DNA from: Sediminibacterium sp. UBA657
GTDB lineage: Bacteria; Bacteroidota; Bacteroidia; Chitinophagales; Chitinophagaceae
NCBI GenBank assembly: GCA_002299885.1
Contig: DBOB01000031.1
Span: 166,468-230,467, forward strand
Length of the DNA stretch: 64,000 nucleotides
Direction of reading: 5' to 3'
The notes under the pieces were generated by a model. The model made no database searches, had not been told where the DNA came from, and was given only the letters and a program-made list of their open reading frames with translations. The first letter of the stretch is position 1. Every line of letters begins with the position of its first letter. Of the stretch, positions 26,339 to 34,809 are shown piece after piece. The translations under genes were made by a program, and so were the position numbers.

Positions 26339-27535
26339 ATGTACAATCAATTACAACCATTTTTAGCTAAGGAAATTGAAGGGATAAAAGAAGCTGGATT
26401 ATATAAGAAAGAAAGAATTATTACTTCTGCTCAAGCAGCAGAAATTACCATACAAGGTGGTCAACAGGTTTTAAATTTTTGTGCCAATAACTATTTAGGT
26501 TTATCCTCACATCCAAAAGTGATTGAAGCAGCAAAGGCTGCGATTGATACTCATGGATTTGGATTATCATCTGTACGTTTTATTTGTGGCACACAGGATA
26601 TACATAAAACATTAGAAGAAAAAATTTCTGCTTTTTTAGGCACAGAAGATACTATATTATATGCCGCAGCATTTGATGCAAACGGTGGTGTCTTTGAACC
26701 CTTGTTTGGTGAGAAGGATGCAATTATTTCTGATTCTTTAAACCACGCATCTATTATTGATGGTGTAAGACTTACAAAGTCTATGAGGTATCGTTATGAG
26801 CATAATTCTATGGAGGACTTAGAAGCAAAATTAAAAGAAGCCATTGCAGCAGGTGCTGTTCAAAAAATTATTGTAACAGATGGTGCATTCTCTATGGATG
26901 GTACCATTGCACAGTTAGATAAGATTGTAGAATTAGCAGAAAAATATGAAGCACTTGTGATGACGGATGAATGTCATTCCACAGGATTTTTAGGAAAAAC
27001 AGGAAGAGGCGTGCATGAATTAAAAGGTGTGATGGGAAGAGTGGATATTATTACGGGCACTTTAGGAAAAGCATTGGGCGGCGCGTCTGGAGGATTTACA
27101 TCAGGTAAAAAAGAAATTATTGATTTGTTAAGACAACGTTCAAGACCTTATTTATTTTCAAATACATTGGCGCCTTCTATTACAGGTGCATCTATTGCTG
27201 TATTTGATCTATTGTCACAAACCACAGAACTTAGAGATACCCTAGAAGCAAACACGACTTATTTTAGAGAAAAAATTACTACTGCGGGTTTTGATATCAA
27301 ACCAGGCACGCATCCAATCATACCAATCATGTTGTATGACGCAGTGGTGTCTCAAAAAATGGCCGAAAAATTATTAGAAAAAGGTATTTACGTAATCGGA
27401 TTTTATTATCCAGTTGTGGCGAAGGGTCAGGCAAGAATTCGTGTGCAAATTTCTGCTGCACATACAAGAGCACATTTGGATCAAGCTATTCAAGCATTTA
27501 TAGAAGTAGGAAAGGAATTAGGTGTAATCAAATAA
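26339..27535 (+). CDS. kbl: Glycine C-acetyltransferase (2-amino-3-ketobutyrate CoA ligase)
   Basis: 398 residues, alpha-oxoamine synthase family. FCANNYLGLSSHP (48-60), SSVRFICGTQDIHKTLE, DECHSTGFLGKTGRG (210-224) and PLP lysine Lys244 in TGTLGKALGGASGG are all intact. It cleaves 2-amino-3-ketobutyrate with CoA to glycine and acetyl-CoA, completing threonine breakdown started by the gene 5 bp upstream. The relatives BioF, HemA and SPT share the fold, but length, motifs and operon context favour Kbl. A strong terminator follows. Confidence 0.94.
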   Translation: MYNQLQPFLAKEIEGIKEAGLYKKERIITSAQAAEITIQGGQQVLNFCANNYLGLSSHPKVIEAAKAAIDTHGFGLSSVRFICGTQDIHKTLEEKISAFLGTEDTILYAAAFDANGGVFEPLFGEKDAIISDSLNHASIIDGVRLTKSMRYRYEHNSMEDLEAKLKEAIAAGAVQKIIVTDGAFSMDGTIAQLDKIVELAEKYEALVMTDECHSTGFLGKTGRGVHELKGVMGRVDIITGTLGKALGGASGGFTSGKKEIIDLLRQRSRPYLFSNTLAPSITGASIAVFDLLSQTTELRDTLEANTTYFREKITTAGFDIKPGTHPIIPIMLYDAVVSQKMAEKLLEKGIYVIGFYYPVVAKGQARIRVQISAAHTRAHLDQAIQAFIEVGKELGVIK

Positions 27536-27574
27536 AAACGAATTCAAAAACACAGCATTGCTTTAAAACAAAAA

Positions 27575-27607
27575 GGGTTTACGACATAAGATCGTAAACC
27601 CTTTTTT
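27575..27607. terminator. Intrinsic terminator
   Basis: A perfect 10-bp stem (GGGTTTACGA/TCGTAAACCC, 27575-27584/27592-27601) with a 7-nt loop and six T after it. A-rich sequence on the other flank lets it also serve the convergent fasciclin gene. Confidence 0.88.
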
Positions 27608-27673
27608 AATCTCTCTTATTAAACCTCAAAGCAACTAATCTTTCGATTTGAATGCCCGATCTTATTTTTGAAA

Positions 27674-28186
27674 TTACTTAGGTAAAACAACAGCATCCAA
27701 AACGTGGATTAAGCCATTGCTTGCAGCTAAATCTGTAGCAACTACTGTTGCAACACCACCTCTTTCGTCTGTTAAGATTACTTTACCTTCTTTAATAGAA
27801 GCAACTAAGTTACCACCACTAACTGTTTTTAAGGTTACTTTACCACCACCATCTGTGATCGCTTTCACAACAGCAGCAGCATTAAAACTACCTGCTACAA
27901 CGTGGTAAGTTAAAACTTTAGCTAAAGTTGCTTTGTTTTCTGGCTTAAGTAAGTAATCTACTGTTCCAGCTGGAAGTTTACCAAATGCAGCATTCACTGG
28001 TGCGAAAACTGTAAAAGGTCCTGCGCTTTGTAAAGTTGCAACTAAGTCAGCAGCTTTAACAGCAGCAACTAAAGTTGTGTGGTCTTTTGATCCTACAGCA
28101 ACGTCTACTAATGTTTTTTGAGCGTTTACTGTGATTGTGCTAGCAACAATTGCAAAAGTTGCTAGTAATAAGTTTTTGATTTTCAT
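27674..28186 (-). CDS. Secreted fasciclin (FAS1) domain protein
   Basis: 170 residues with a signal peptide ending VNAQ (about residue 22) and one complete FAS1 domain: FTVFAPVNAAFGKLP (H1 region, about 58-72), YHVVAG (about 94-99) and ASNGLIHVLDAVVLP (H2 region) at the C-terminus. FAS1 domains mediate cell-surface or matrix adhesion. Codons are strongly biased to a few choices (Ala GCA/GCT, Thr ACT/ACA), consistent with good expression. Monocistronic, with a terminator shared with kbl. Confidence 0.93.
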   Translation of the reverse strand: MKIKNLLLATFAIVASTITVNAQKTLVDVAVGSKDHTTLVAAVKAADLVATLQSAGPFTVFAPVNAAFGKLPAGTVDYLLKPENKATLAKVLTYHVVAGSFNAAAVVKAITDGGGKVTLKTVSGGNLVASIKEGKVILTDERGGVATVVATDLAASNGLIHVLDAVVLPK

Positions 28187-28360
28187 ATTTATTGTTTCAT
28201 ACTATAACATCTTATTGCATGAATTGTTCGGCTTAAAAGATGAAAATAGGGTGGATTATAATTTAGTTCATTGACAATCAACACACAAGAGCAAAAAATT
28301 AAAATTAAGTATATATTGCGGTTTATTAAGCTTATATTTATATTCAATCACAAATATAGT

Positions 28361-28543
28361 ATGCTAAAAAAATTCACTCCTTCAGATTACATAATGCTTA
28401 TTTCAGCGTTTTCTTCCTTAATCTTTTCAGAACTTTTATGGTTCAAAGGTGAAAAAGAAGCTGCAATATTTATAGGTCTTTGGGTTCCTTCAATCCTAGG
28501 ATTTGCGATTTTTTTAAAATTAATAAATAACAAGAATGATTGA
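28361..28543 (+). CDS. Small two-span membrane protein
   Basis: 60 residues from the ATG at 28361; the frame runs upstream to a TTG at 28271, but that segment is a poor N-terminus. Two hydrophobic helices (about 10-28 and 35-53) are separated by FKGEKEA; the second carries GLWVPSILGFAIFLKL. I do not recognise a named family. It overlaps the next, 31-codon ORF by 8 bp, and that ORF ends 7 bp before a 293-residue membrane protein, so three membrane proteins appear to form one operon. Function unknown. Confidence 0.65.
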   Translation: MLKKFTPSDYIMLISAFSSLIFSELLWFKGEKEAAIFIGLWVPSILGFAIFLKLINNKND

Positions 28544-28631
28544 TATCATACCATATTTTGCAGCCTTCATCACCTTATTATTTGGTGTTGGATTTGTATT
28601 GTCCCTTAATAAATTTAAAGGGTATAAATAA
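28536..28631 (+). CDS. 31-residue single-span microprotein
   Basis: The ATG at 28536 overlaps the end of the preceding gene (stop TGA 28541-28543) in another frame; the TAA is at 28629. The product begins MIDIIPYFAAFITLLFGVGF, one hydrophobic helix (about 5-24), and ends in a basic tail (NKFKGYK). The inside-positive tail, the 8-bp overlap upstream and the 7-bp gap downstream suggest a translated, coupled microprotein. Too short to assign to a family. Chance ORF is the alternative. Confidence 0.5.
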   Translation: MIDIIPYFAAFITLLFGVGFVLSLNKFKGYK

Positions 28632-28638
28632 TTAGTGC

Positions 28639-29520
28639 ATGAGTAAGTTTTTACAATTAGCCAGTAATAACTTCGATTCCTACTTTAATCCTAAAGTTGT
28701 TAGAAAAATCGAGTTGCTTCTTTTAAGAGCTGCTGTTTTTTCGTTTATACTTCACTTAGCTATTATTTATTTGGGCAATAACTTTACTTACTTTCAACAT
28801 TTTCAACATAGTTATCTAAAAGCCATCTACACCCCTTTTAGTTTTATCCTTTTTTATGAAGTTTTTCTGTTGATTATTATCATTCCGAATTCCATTTCAG
28901 AGTTTATTGGTAAGCAGTTTGAGGTGATTACATTAATTACATTGAGGAGTTTTTTCCATGATATTGCAGACTTTAATACAAGTGAAGCCATCCATTTTCA
29001 AAATCCTGCTTTTTTAAGTTTACTGTATGACTTAGGTGCTTCAATTGTGATGTTAGGTTTCACTATTGTATATTATAAAATTTATAACAGTAGTAATAAT
29101 AAGGAGGCCATTAGGGAGTTAAATCAATTCATCAATATCAAGAAATTAGTTTCCTTGAGTATGATATTGGTTTTATTAGTTTTAAGTGTTACAAGTTTAT
29201 TTAACTGGTCTGTAGATATGCTTGAAGCCATAAAAATAAACGACAACTATCCAAATCCTAATACGGTTTTTTACGAAGACTTTTTTTCTATCATGATATT
29301 TGTGGATGTATTATTACTTATTATTTCATTTACTTTCCATTCCTCTTTTTTCATCATTTTTAGAAATGCAAGTTTTATCATCACGACTATTTTACTTAGA
29401 ATGTCTTTAACGATAGAAAAGCCCATGAATTATCTGATCATTATCGTTGGCTTTTTATTTGCAATTGCCTCCTTCTTCTTATACCGATTTAGGTATATAC
29501 ATCATAAAAGAGAGCTGTAA
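28639..29520 (+). CDS. Multi-span membrane protein of unknown function
   Basis: 293 residues with about seven hydrophobic helices (approximately 29-47, 64-82, 130-148, 168-188, 213-232, 236-250, 262-283) and basic, short loops. There is no signal peptide and no recognisable motif. Several Phe/Ile-rich helices and histidines in the region SFILHLAIIY … YFQHFQHSY might bind a cofactor, but this is speculation. Third gene of the apparent operon with the 60- and 31-residue membrane proteins. I do not recognise the family. Confidence 0.7.
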   Translation: MSKFLQLASNNFDSYFNPKVVRKIELLLLRAAVFSFILHLAIIYLGNNFTYFQHFQHSYLKAIYTPFSFILFYEVFLLIIIIPNSISEFIGKQFEVITLITLRSFFHDIADFNTSEAIHFQNPAFLSLLYDLGASIVMLGFTIVYYKIYNSSNNKEAIRELNQFINIKKLVSLSMILVLLVLSVTSLFNWSVDMLEAIKINDNYPNPNTVFYEDFFSIMIFVDVLLLIISFTFHSSFFIIFRNASFIITTILLRMSLTIEKPMNYLIIIVGFLFAIASFFLYRFRYIHHKREL

Positions 29521-29594
29521 TAGGTTTTGATGCTTTTTCATGCATTCAACAATAAGCTTGATTTTTTGTTATAATTATTATTAAACGCAACCAC

Positions 29595-31220
29595 ATGACA
29601 TTTCAAGAACAATTGGATCACTTAATTATAGAAAAGCAGGCAATTCCTGATGCTTTTGCATTACCAGAATTGATCAATCAAAAGACCTATCTATCTGACG
29701 GTGAGTTAGTTACCTGGGATGGTCCAACCCACGAGGTCTTTTCACCAATTTGTATGCATACCCCAGATGGTGTACAACGCATCAAGATAGGATCTTATCC
29801 TGTATGTACCGAGAAGGAAGCTAAGATCGCTTTGGACGCAGCATGTAAAGCCTATAATGATGGTAGAGGTGAGTGGCCAACCATGTCTGTTGCGCAAAGA
29901 ATTAATTGTGTTGAACAGTTCGTTGTAAAAATGTTAGCACAAAAAGAGATTGTGGTGAAGTTGATCATGTGGGAGATTGGTAAAACCTATGCAGACTCTG
30001 AAAAAGAGTTCGACAGAACAGTTGAATATATATATGCTACCATTGAAGCTTTAAAGGATATAGACAGAGACTCATCAAGATTCACGATTGAGCAAGGCAT
30101 TGTTGCGCAAATAAGAAGATCGCCATTAGGAGTTGTATTGTGTATGGGCCCATTCAATTATCCTTTAAATGAGACTTTCACAACTTTGATTCCTGCAATC
30201 ATCATGGGCAATACATTATTGTTTAAGGCACCAAAACATGGTACACTTTTACACTATCCAATGTTGGAAGCATTTAAATCTTGTTTCCCTAAAGGTGTGG
30301 TGAATACAATATATGGAAGAGGCAATGTGATCATCCCTGCATTGATGGAATCTGGCAAGATCAATGTATTGACACTTATTGGTTCAAGTAAAGTAGCCAA
30401 TCAATTAAAAAAATTACATCCAAAAGTAAATAGACTTAGAGCCATTTTAGGGTTAGATGCTAAGAACGCAGCTATTATCACAAAGGATGCAGATATTAAA
30501 TTAGCTGTTCAAGAAACAGTTTTAGGATCACTATCATTTAATGGACAAAGATGTACTGCACTAAAAACTATTTTTGTGCATCAATCTATTGCAAAAGAAT
30601 TCATTGAATTATTAAAAGAGCAAGTTGCAAAATTACAATTTGGATTGCCATGGGAAAAAGGTGTGACTTTAACACCATTACCAGAACCTGGTAAGCCAGC
30701 TTATTTAAATGATTTAATAGAAGATGCTAAATTACATGGCGCATCTGTGATGAATGAAAATGGCGGCACTATCAAAGAAACATTTTTCTATCCAGCTATT
30801 TTATTTCCTGTGAACAACAAGATGAAAGTATATGTGGAAGAACAGTTTGGTCCTATCATTCCAGTTATTCCATTTGAAGATATTGAAGAGCCTATCCAAT
30901 ATATCATTGAGTCAACACATGGACAACAGGTTAGTTTGTTCTCAAAAAATCAAGCTGAATTAGCAAGTTTAATTGATCCATTGGTGAATCAAGTAAGCAG
31001 GGTGAATATTAATTGTCAATGTCAAAGAGGTCCAGATAGTTTTCCATTTACAGGACGTAAGGATAGTGCAGAAGGCACTTTATCTGTAGTGGACGCACTA
31101 AGATCTTTCTCTATTAGGTCTTTAGTGGCAGCAAAATTAACCGAAGAGAACAAGCATATTATCAATGATATTGTTTCTTCTCATCATTCTAATTTCTTAA
31201 GTACTAAGTTTATATTTTAA
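29595..31220 (+). CDS. GapN-like NADP-dependent glyceraldehyde-3-phosphate dehydrogenase (aldehyde dehydrogenase superfamily)
   Basis: 541 residues, longer than classic GapN. Aldehyde dehydrogenase core with GPFNYPLNE (Asn188), catalytic Cys320 in SFNGQRCTALK, EEQFGPIIP (near 415) and the C-terminal NINCQCQRGPDSFPFTGRKDS that typifies this GapN-like branch. It would oxidise glyceraldehyde 3-phosphate directly to 3-phosphoglycerate with NADP. The usual general-base motif ELGGK reads GLDAK (286-290), so Gly replaces the canonical Glu. Specificity for GAP is inferred from the branch. Monocistronic, with a strong terminator. Confidence 0.82.
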   Translation: MTFQEQLDHLIIEKQAIPDAFALPELINQKTYLSDGELVTWDGPTHEVFSPICMHTPDGVQRIKIGSYPVCTEKEAKIALDAACKAYNDGRGEWPTMSVAQRINCVEQFVVKMLAQKEIVVKLIMWEIGKTYADSEKEFDRTVEYIYATIEALKDIDRDSSRFTIEQGIVAQIRRSPLGVVLCMGPFNYPLNETFTTLIPAIIMGNTLLFKAPKHGTLLHYPMLEAFKSCFPKGVVNTIYGRGNVIIPALMESGKINVLTLIGSSKVANQLKKLHPKVNRLRAILGLDAKNAAIITKDADIKLAVQETVLGSLSFNGQRCTALKTIFVHQSIAKEFIELLKEQVAKLQFGLPWEKGVTLTPLPEPGKPAYLNDLIEDAKLHGASVMNENGGTIKETFFYPAILFPVNNKMKVYVEEQFGPIIPVIPFEDIEEPIQYIIESTHGQQVSLFSKNQAELASLIDPLVNQVSRVNINCQCQRGPDSFPFTGRKDSAEGTLSVVDALRSFSIRSLVAAKLTEENKHIINDIVSSHHSNFLSTKFIF

Positions 31221-31242
31221 GCGAAGTGATTAAATAAAAAAA

Positions 31243-31270
31243 GCCTGCTATTTTAATAGCAGGCTTTTTT
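31243..31270. terminator. Bidirectional intrinsic terminator
   Basis: A near-perfect palindrome GCCTGCTATT/AATAGCAGGC (31243-31264), flanked by A on the left and six T on the right, between the convergent GapN-like and Rieske genes. Confidence 0.92.
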
Positions 31271-31289
31271 ATGAGGGACATATAGATGC

Positions 31290-31739
31290 TTATTCAAAAA
31301 TCCTAAGGTTGTTACCAGTACGTGTAGTTTTATATTGCTTCAATGGGGCGGCTGCTGGACCGTTAAGTACTGCTCCGGTAGTACTGAATAAAGATCCGTG
31401 ACCAGAACAGTAAAAACGATTATTGCTGGCTTGGAAATCTAATAATACTTGTTGATGGGTACAAAGAGAACTTACTGCTAAGAATTCATCTGTAAGTGTT
31501 CTGGCAATGATGATATTATTTGCCTTATCTACATAAAATCCTCCGGCAGTATTTAAACTGGTATAAGGATTTGTTGTTATATTGATTGTGAAATCAATGG
31601 CTTTAGGCGGGTTGTTATTATTTGATGGCGGAGGTGTAGGTGCTGGGCTCTCGGATTTAGAACATCCTTGCATGCAACCAAAAATTAGAATTGATGCAGC
31701 GCTAAGGCCTACTTGTTCAATGAAATCTTTTCTTTCCAT
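31290..31739 (-). CDS. Rieske 2Fe-2S lipoprotein
   Basis: 149 residues. Hydrophobic leader with lipobox-like FGC/QGC cysteines (Cys22 or Cys26), then a Pro/Asn linker (31-46) and a compact Rieske domain with both cluster-binding boxes: Cys93-Thr-His95 and Cys111-Ser-Gly-His114. It would be an exported electron carrier anchored in the envelope. It is divergent from a b561-like membrane protein and YceI, a plausible redox partner set. It lacks the disulfide cysteines of bc1-type Rieske proteins, so it resembles ferredoxin-like forms. Confidence 0.92.
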   Translation of the reverse strand: MERKDFIEQVGLSAASILIFGCMQGCSKSESPAPTPPPSNNNNPPKAIDFTINITTNPYTSLNTAGGFYVDKANNIIIARTLTDEFLAVSSLCTHQQVLLDFQASNNRFYCSGHGSLFSTTGAVLNGPAAAPLKQYKTTRTGNNLRIFE

Positions 31740-31842
31740 TATAATAAATTTTTATGATAAATAAAATTAAACCTACAAGATAACAATGGTTAAAGTACTT
31801 TTGTTGTAGCAATTGGATAAATTAAAACTAAAAAAATCCCTT

Positions 31843-32499
31843 ATGATGTATAACTATTTGAAATACAAATCTTTGGTGGTTAAGGTATTTTTTATTTTCA
31901 TTTTGATTGGAAGTCAAAATAAAGTTCAAGCTCAAACGGATTCGCTTTTACAAACCTTATTAGTAGATGAAAAAATTGATAGCCAGCTGATTGCTCCTAA
32001 AAAAATGCTTTTTACCCAACAGTTAATTTGGGGTGAAAAAGGAATTTTTAAAAATAGGTATGGAAATACCCAAGACCTTGTTGAAAGAAGAAAGATTGAT
32101 TTAAGGATTAGAAGAAAAATGTTACAATTACATCAAATTGGTGGCTTTGTTACTTTGGGGGGTATGGTAGCGCAAGGTATTATTGGAAGTCAGTTGTATA
32201 ATGGTTCCTATCAATTAAAGGAAACGCATGAAAAGCTAGGTACCGCAATCAATCTATCTTATGGGTTCACAGCCATCAATGGATTATTTGCACCACCATC
32301 CACATTTAAAAGAGATAAAAAACTAACTTCTATCAGATTGCATAAGTGGTTAGCAATTGCACATATGTCTGGTATGTTAGCGACCAATATTTTGGCGTCT
32401 CAAATCCAAAACAATTACGCCCTTAAACCATATCACCGAGCAGCAGCCTATACAAGCTTTGTTAGTTTAGCAGCAGCCATGGTGGTCATTAAATTTTAG
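31843..32499 (+). CDS. Cytochrome b561-like four-helix membrane protein
   Basis: 218 residues from the ATG at 31843 (an in-frame TTG at 31813 is unlikely). Signal peptide ending VQAQ (about 31). After a hydrophilic stretch come four hydrophobic helices with well-placed histidines: His97, His129, His167, His174 and His198, a spacing compatible with two b haems. It is 3 bp before a YceI gene, echoing the enterobacterial YceJ (b561)-YceI pair, and divergent from a Rieske lipoprotein. Haem binding is inferred from histidine placement only. Confidence 0.6.
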   Translation: MMYNYLKYKSLVVKVFFIFILIGSQNKVQAQTDSLLQTLLVDEKIDSQLIAPKKMLFTQQLIWGEKGIFKNRYGNTQDLVERRKIDLRIRRKMLQLHQIGGFVTLGGMVAQGIIGSQLYNGSYQLKETHEKLGTAINLSYGFTAINGLFAPPSTFKRDKKLTSIRLHKWLAIAHMSGMLATNILASQIQNNYALKPYHRAAAYTSFVSLAAAMVVIKF

Positions 32500-32502
32500 A
32501 TT

Positions 32503-33027
32503 ATGTTTTTACATGTACTATTTTCATTCATGGTGTCCTTGTTCTTTCAAAGTCCAAATTATGAAGCGAGCACATCTTCGGTAACATATTCAATGGTACA
32601 CAAATTACACAAATGGCAAGGGGTAAGCAAAGATCTTAAAGTGGCTACCAAGTGGAACGAGCAAAAAAATGAAATCGAACAAATATCTATTGTTGTAAAT
32701 GTGTCTACATTTAATAGTGGCCTTTCAAGTAGAGACAGTCATATGATGGAAGTGTTAGACGGCTTAACTTATCCTAGGATTTTATTTAGTAGTTCAAGTG
32801 TGCAGTATACTCCAGAGGGCATATTCGTAAAAGGTAAACTACAATTTCATGGAGTAGAACGCATGATTGAAACTAAAGTAAAGCTTGAAAAGGTAAATCG
32901 TAGGTGGGTGTTTTCCGGAAGCCTTCCTATCTTGTTAGAAGACTATAAAGTAGAAAGACCTAGTTTGTTATTTGTAAAAGTAGATAACAAAATACAGATT
33001 GATTTTCAGGTGGCGTATAATAATTAA
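32503..33027 (+). CDS. YceI-family lipocalin-like periplasmic protein
   Basis: 174 residues with a short signal (about 1-16). The YceI pattern is present: VTYSMVHKLHKWQGVSKDL (about 24-42), FNSGLSSRDSHMMEVLDGLTYPRILFSS (about 71-98) and GKLQFHGVERMIETKVKL. YceI proteins are barrel-shaped isoprenoid-binding proteins of the periplasm. Cotranscribed with the b561-like gene (3-bp gap). Its stop overlaps the convergent YkuK-like gene by 4 bp. Confidence 0.85.
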   Translation: MFLHVLFSFMVSLFFQSPNYEASTSSVTYSMVHKLHKWQGVSKDLKVATKWNEQKNEIEQISIVVNVSTFNSGLSSRDSHMMEVLDGLTYPRILFSSSSVQYTPEGIFVKGKLQFHGVERMIETKVKLEKVNRRWVFSGSLPILLEDYKVERPSLLFVKVDNKIQIDFQVAYNN

Positions 33028-33503
33028 TTCAGCGCCTTGTCTGCGCAACAGCTACTCGCAAAGGATTCTGGCTTTGCTTTAAATGCGAAGCCCATACCCA
33101 TAATATAGCCCATTGCGTCTTTCAATGCTTCATTGCTTTTAAATTGACTATTGGTATTGATATCTGCGTGTACTTCCATTTCGACATCGTGTTCTATAAA
33201 TAAATCACAAAGAGAATAGGCAATTTCCACACTCTTTGAAACTTCAAGTAACATTCTTTCTTTTATGTGAAGTGTTTGATTCGTTTTTTCATTATGAATA
33301 AACATGAATCCGCCATTTTTCTCTCTTAAAAAAACAATGACCGTAGCAAATTCTGTAACAGATTGTTTTACCTGACTATCAGTACCTATATACACTTTAA
33401 GTTTATTATTTTTTGCAGTTTCTTCCTCGATACACTTTTTTATATGCTCAGCTATTGGTATCGAAATTATTTCGCCGCTAAATTTACGCCAAACCATATG
33501 CAT
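33024..33503 (-). CDS. DUF458 / YkuK-type ribonuclease H-like protein
   Basis: 159 residues, cytoplasmic. Key pattern: KVYIGTDSQV (about 36-45), TVIVFLREKNGGFMFIHNEK, then VEMEVHADINTNSQFKSNEALKDAMGYIMGMGFAFKAKPESFASSCCADK. The Asp in GTDSQ, Glu/Asp in EVHADIN and the C-terminal ADK are placed like RNase H-fold acidic residues. Members are of unknown function, conserved in Bacillus YkuK. A second in-frame ATG at residue 3 could be the start. Convergent with YceI. Confidence 0.85.
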   Translation of the reverse strand: MHMVWRKFSGEIISIPIAEHIKKCIEEETAKNNKLKVYIGTDSQVKQSVTEFATVIVFLREKNGGFMFIHNEKTNQTLHIKERMLLEVSKSVEIAYSLCDLFIEHDVEMEVHADINTNSQFKSNEALKDAMGYIMGMGFAFKAKPESFASSCCADKALN

Positions 33504-33649
33504 CGTTTTAGTACCTACAAATTATGCTATTTATAAGTACAGCAATATTATTATTAGAATAAGTTTTACCTATTTTTTGCACTTTTCCATTTTGTAAAAC
33601 ACCCCTCGATTCAATCCTTTTTCCATATTAAAAATTCGAAGTAACTTTA

Positions 33650-34717
33650 ATGATGCGTTATACCTGGTTATGCTTGGTCCTAATACTATCTATTGAAAGC
33701 TTTGCTCAAGAGGATTCTACAAAGTCAATCAAAGTAAGTACCTATGTTGATATGTATTATAGTTATGATTTTTCAAATCCTATGAATTTTGAAAAACCAG
33801 ATTACAATTACAACTATAAAAAGCATAATCAATTGAACGTCAACATGGCTTTTGTGAAATTAGGGTATCAGTCTAGTCGCATGAGATCTAATTTGGCACT
33901 CATGACAGGTAATTATGCCATGTACAATTTAAGTCCTGAACCAAATTGGGCAAAGCCATTATTAGAGGCCAATATTGGATATAAAATAGCTAAGCAACAA
34001 AATATTTGGGTAGATGCAGGTGTCATGCCCTCTCATATTGGTTTTGAAAGTGCAATTGGTGCAGATTGCTGGAACTTAAGTAGGAGCTTATTGGCCGAAA
34101 ATTCTCCATATTATGAAACGGGTATCAAATTAAGTTACACCAACAAAAAAGAAGATCTATACTTTGCATTTCATGTACTGAATGGATGGCAGAAAATTGC
34201 AGTACCAAGCCAAGGTGCTACGCCAAGTGCGGGTATTCAACTTACCTATAAACCAATCAATTACCTGACTTTAAACTATAGTAATTTTATTGGGCGCATT
34301 CATTTAGATTCCTTGAATACCTTAAGGATATTTCATAATCTTTATGCGATTTATGAGGCTTCGCCAAAAACAGCTTTTATTCTTGGTTTTGATATCGGTA
34401 CGCAACAAAATGCGTCTAACAAAAATGCAATTTGGTATACCCCAGTATTGATTGCAAAACTGAATTTAAATGCTAAAAGTAAAATTGCTGCTAGGCTTGA
34501 ATACTATAGCGACAAGCAACAAATTATCATCCATACAGCAACGCCCAACGGGTATAGAACTTTTGGCACCTCGGTCAATTATGATCGTCAGATTACCTCT
34601 AATGTATTGTGGCGCGCAGAGTTAAAACAATATCAATCTAAGGATCCTATTTACAGGTATGATCAAACTATATCGGCTCAAACATCGGCGACCATGGCTT
34701 TGATTGTAAAGTTTTAG
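33650..34717 (+). CDS. Outer-membrane beta-barrel porin (BBP2/OmpL-like)
   Basis: 355 residues with a signal peptide (…SFAQ, about 20) followed by VSTYVDMYYSYDFSNPMNF, the opening strand of the putative beta-barrel porin-2 family. Alternating aromatic/polar strands continue to a terminal phenylalanine (ALIVKF), the usual outer-membrane insertion signal. QNIWVDAGVMPSHIGFESAIG fits the family's central strands. Probably a general or anion-selective diffusion pore. Monocistronic; no regulator nearby. Confidence 0.83.
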   Translation: MMRYTWLCLVLILSIESFAQEDSTKSIKVSTYVDMYYSYDFSNPMNFEKPDYNYNYKKHNQLNVNMAFVKLGYQSSRMRSNLALMTGNYAMYNLSPEPNWAKPLLEANIGYKIAKQQNIWVDAGVMPSHIGFESAIGADCWNLSRSLLAENSPYYETGIKLSYTNKKEDLYFAFHVLNGWQKIAVPSQGATPSAGIQLTYKPINYLTLNYSNFIGRIHLDSLNTLRIFHNLYAIYEASPKTAFILGFDIGTQQNASNKNAIWYTPVLIAKLNLNAKSKIAARLEYYSDKQQIIIHTATPNGYRTFGTSVNYDRQITSNVLWRAELKQYQSKDPIYRYDQTISAQTSATMALIVKF

Positions 34718-34745
34718 AATTTTGAAAAGTCATTAATTAAAAAAA

Positions 34746-34778
34746 GGGTCTATGCATTTTAATGCATAAACCCTTTTT
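34746..34778. terminator. Intrinsic terminator between convergent genes
   Basis: GGGTCTATGCAT … ATGCATAAACCC (34746-34757/34762-34773) with one C-A mismatch that becomes a U-G pair in a minus-strand transcript. A-run and T-run flanks fit bidirectional use. Confidence 0.85.
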
Positions 34779-34809
34779 AAACTAGGCTTTTAAGCTATCA
34801 GTAACTAAA

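Noticed and set aside
28271..28360. 30-residue extension of the small two-span protein from a TTG
   Set aside because: No proper leader; the ATG at 28361 gives a clean two-helix protein.
32205..32222. GTTCC…GGAAA inverted repeat within the b561-like gene
   Set aside because: Spacer is 11 bp, the right half is imperfect and it is inside coding sequence.
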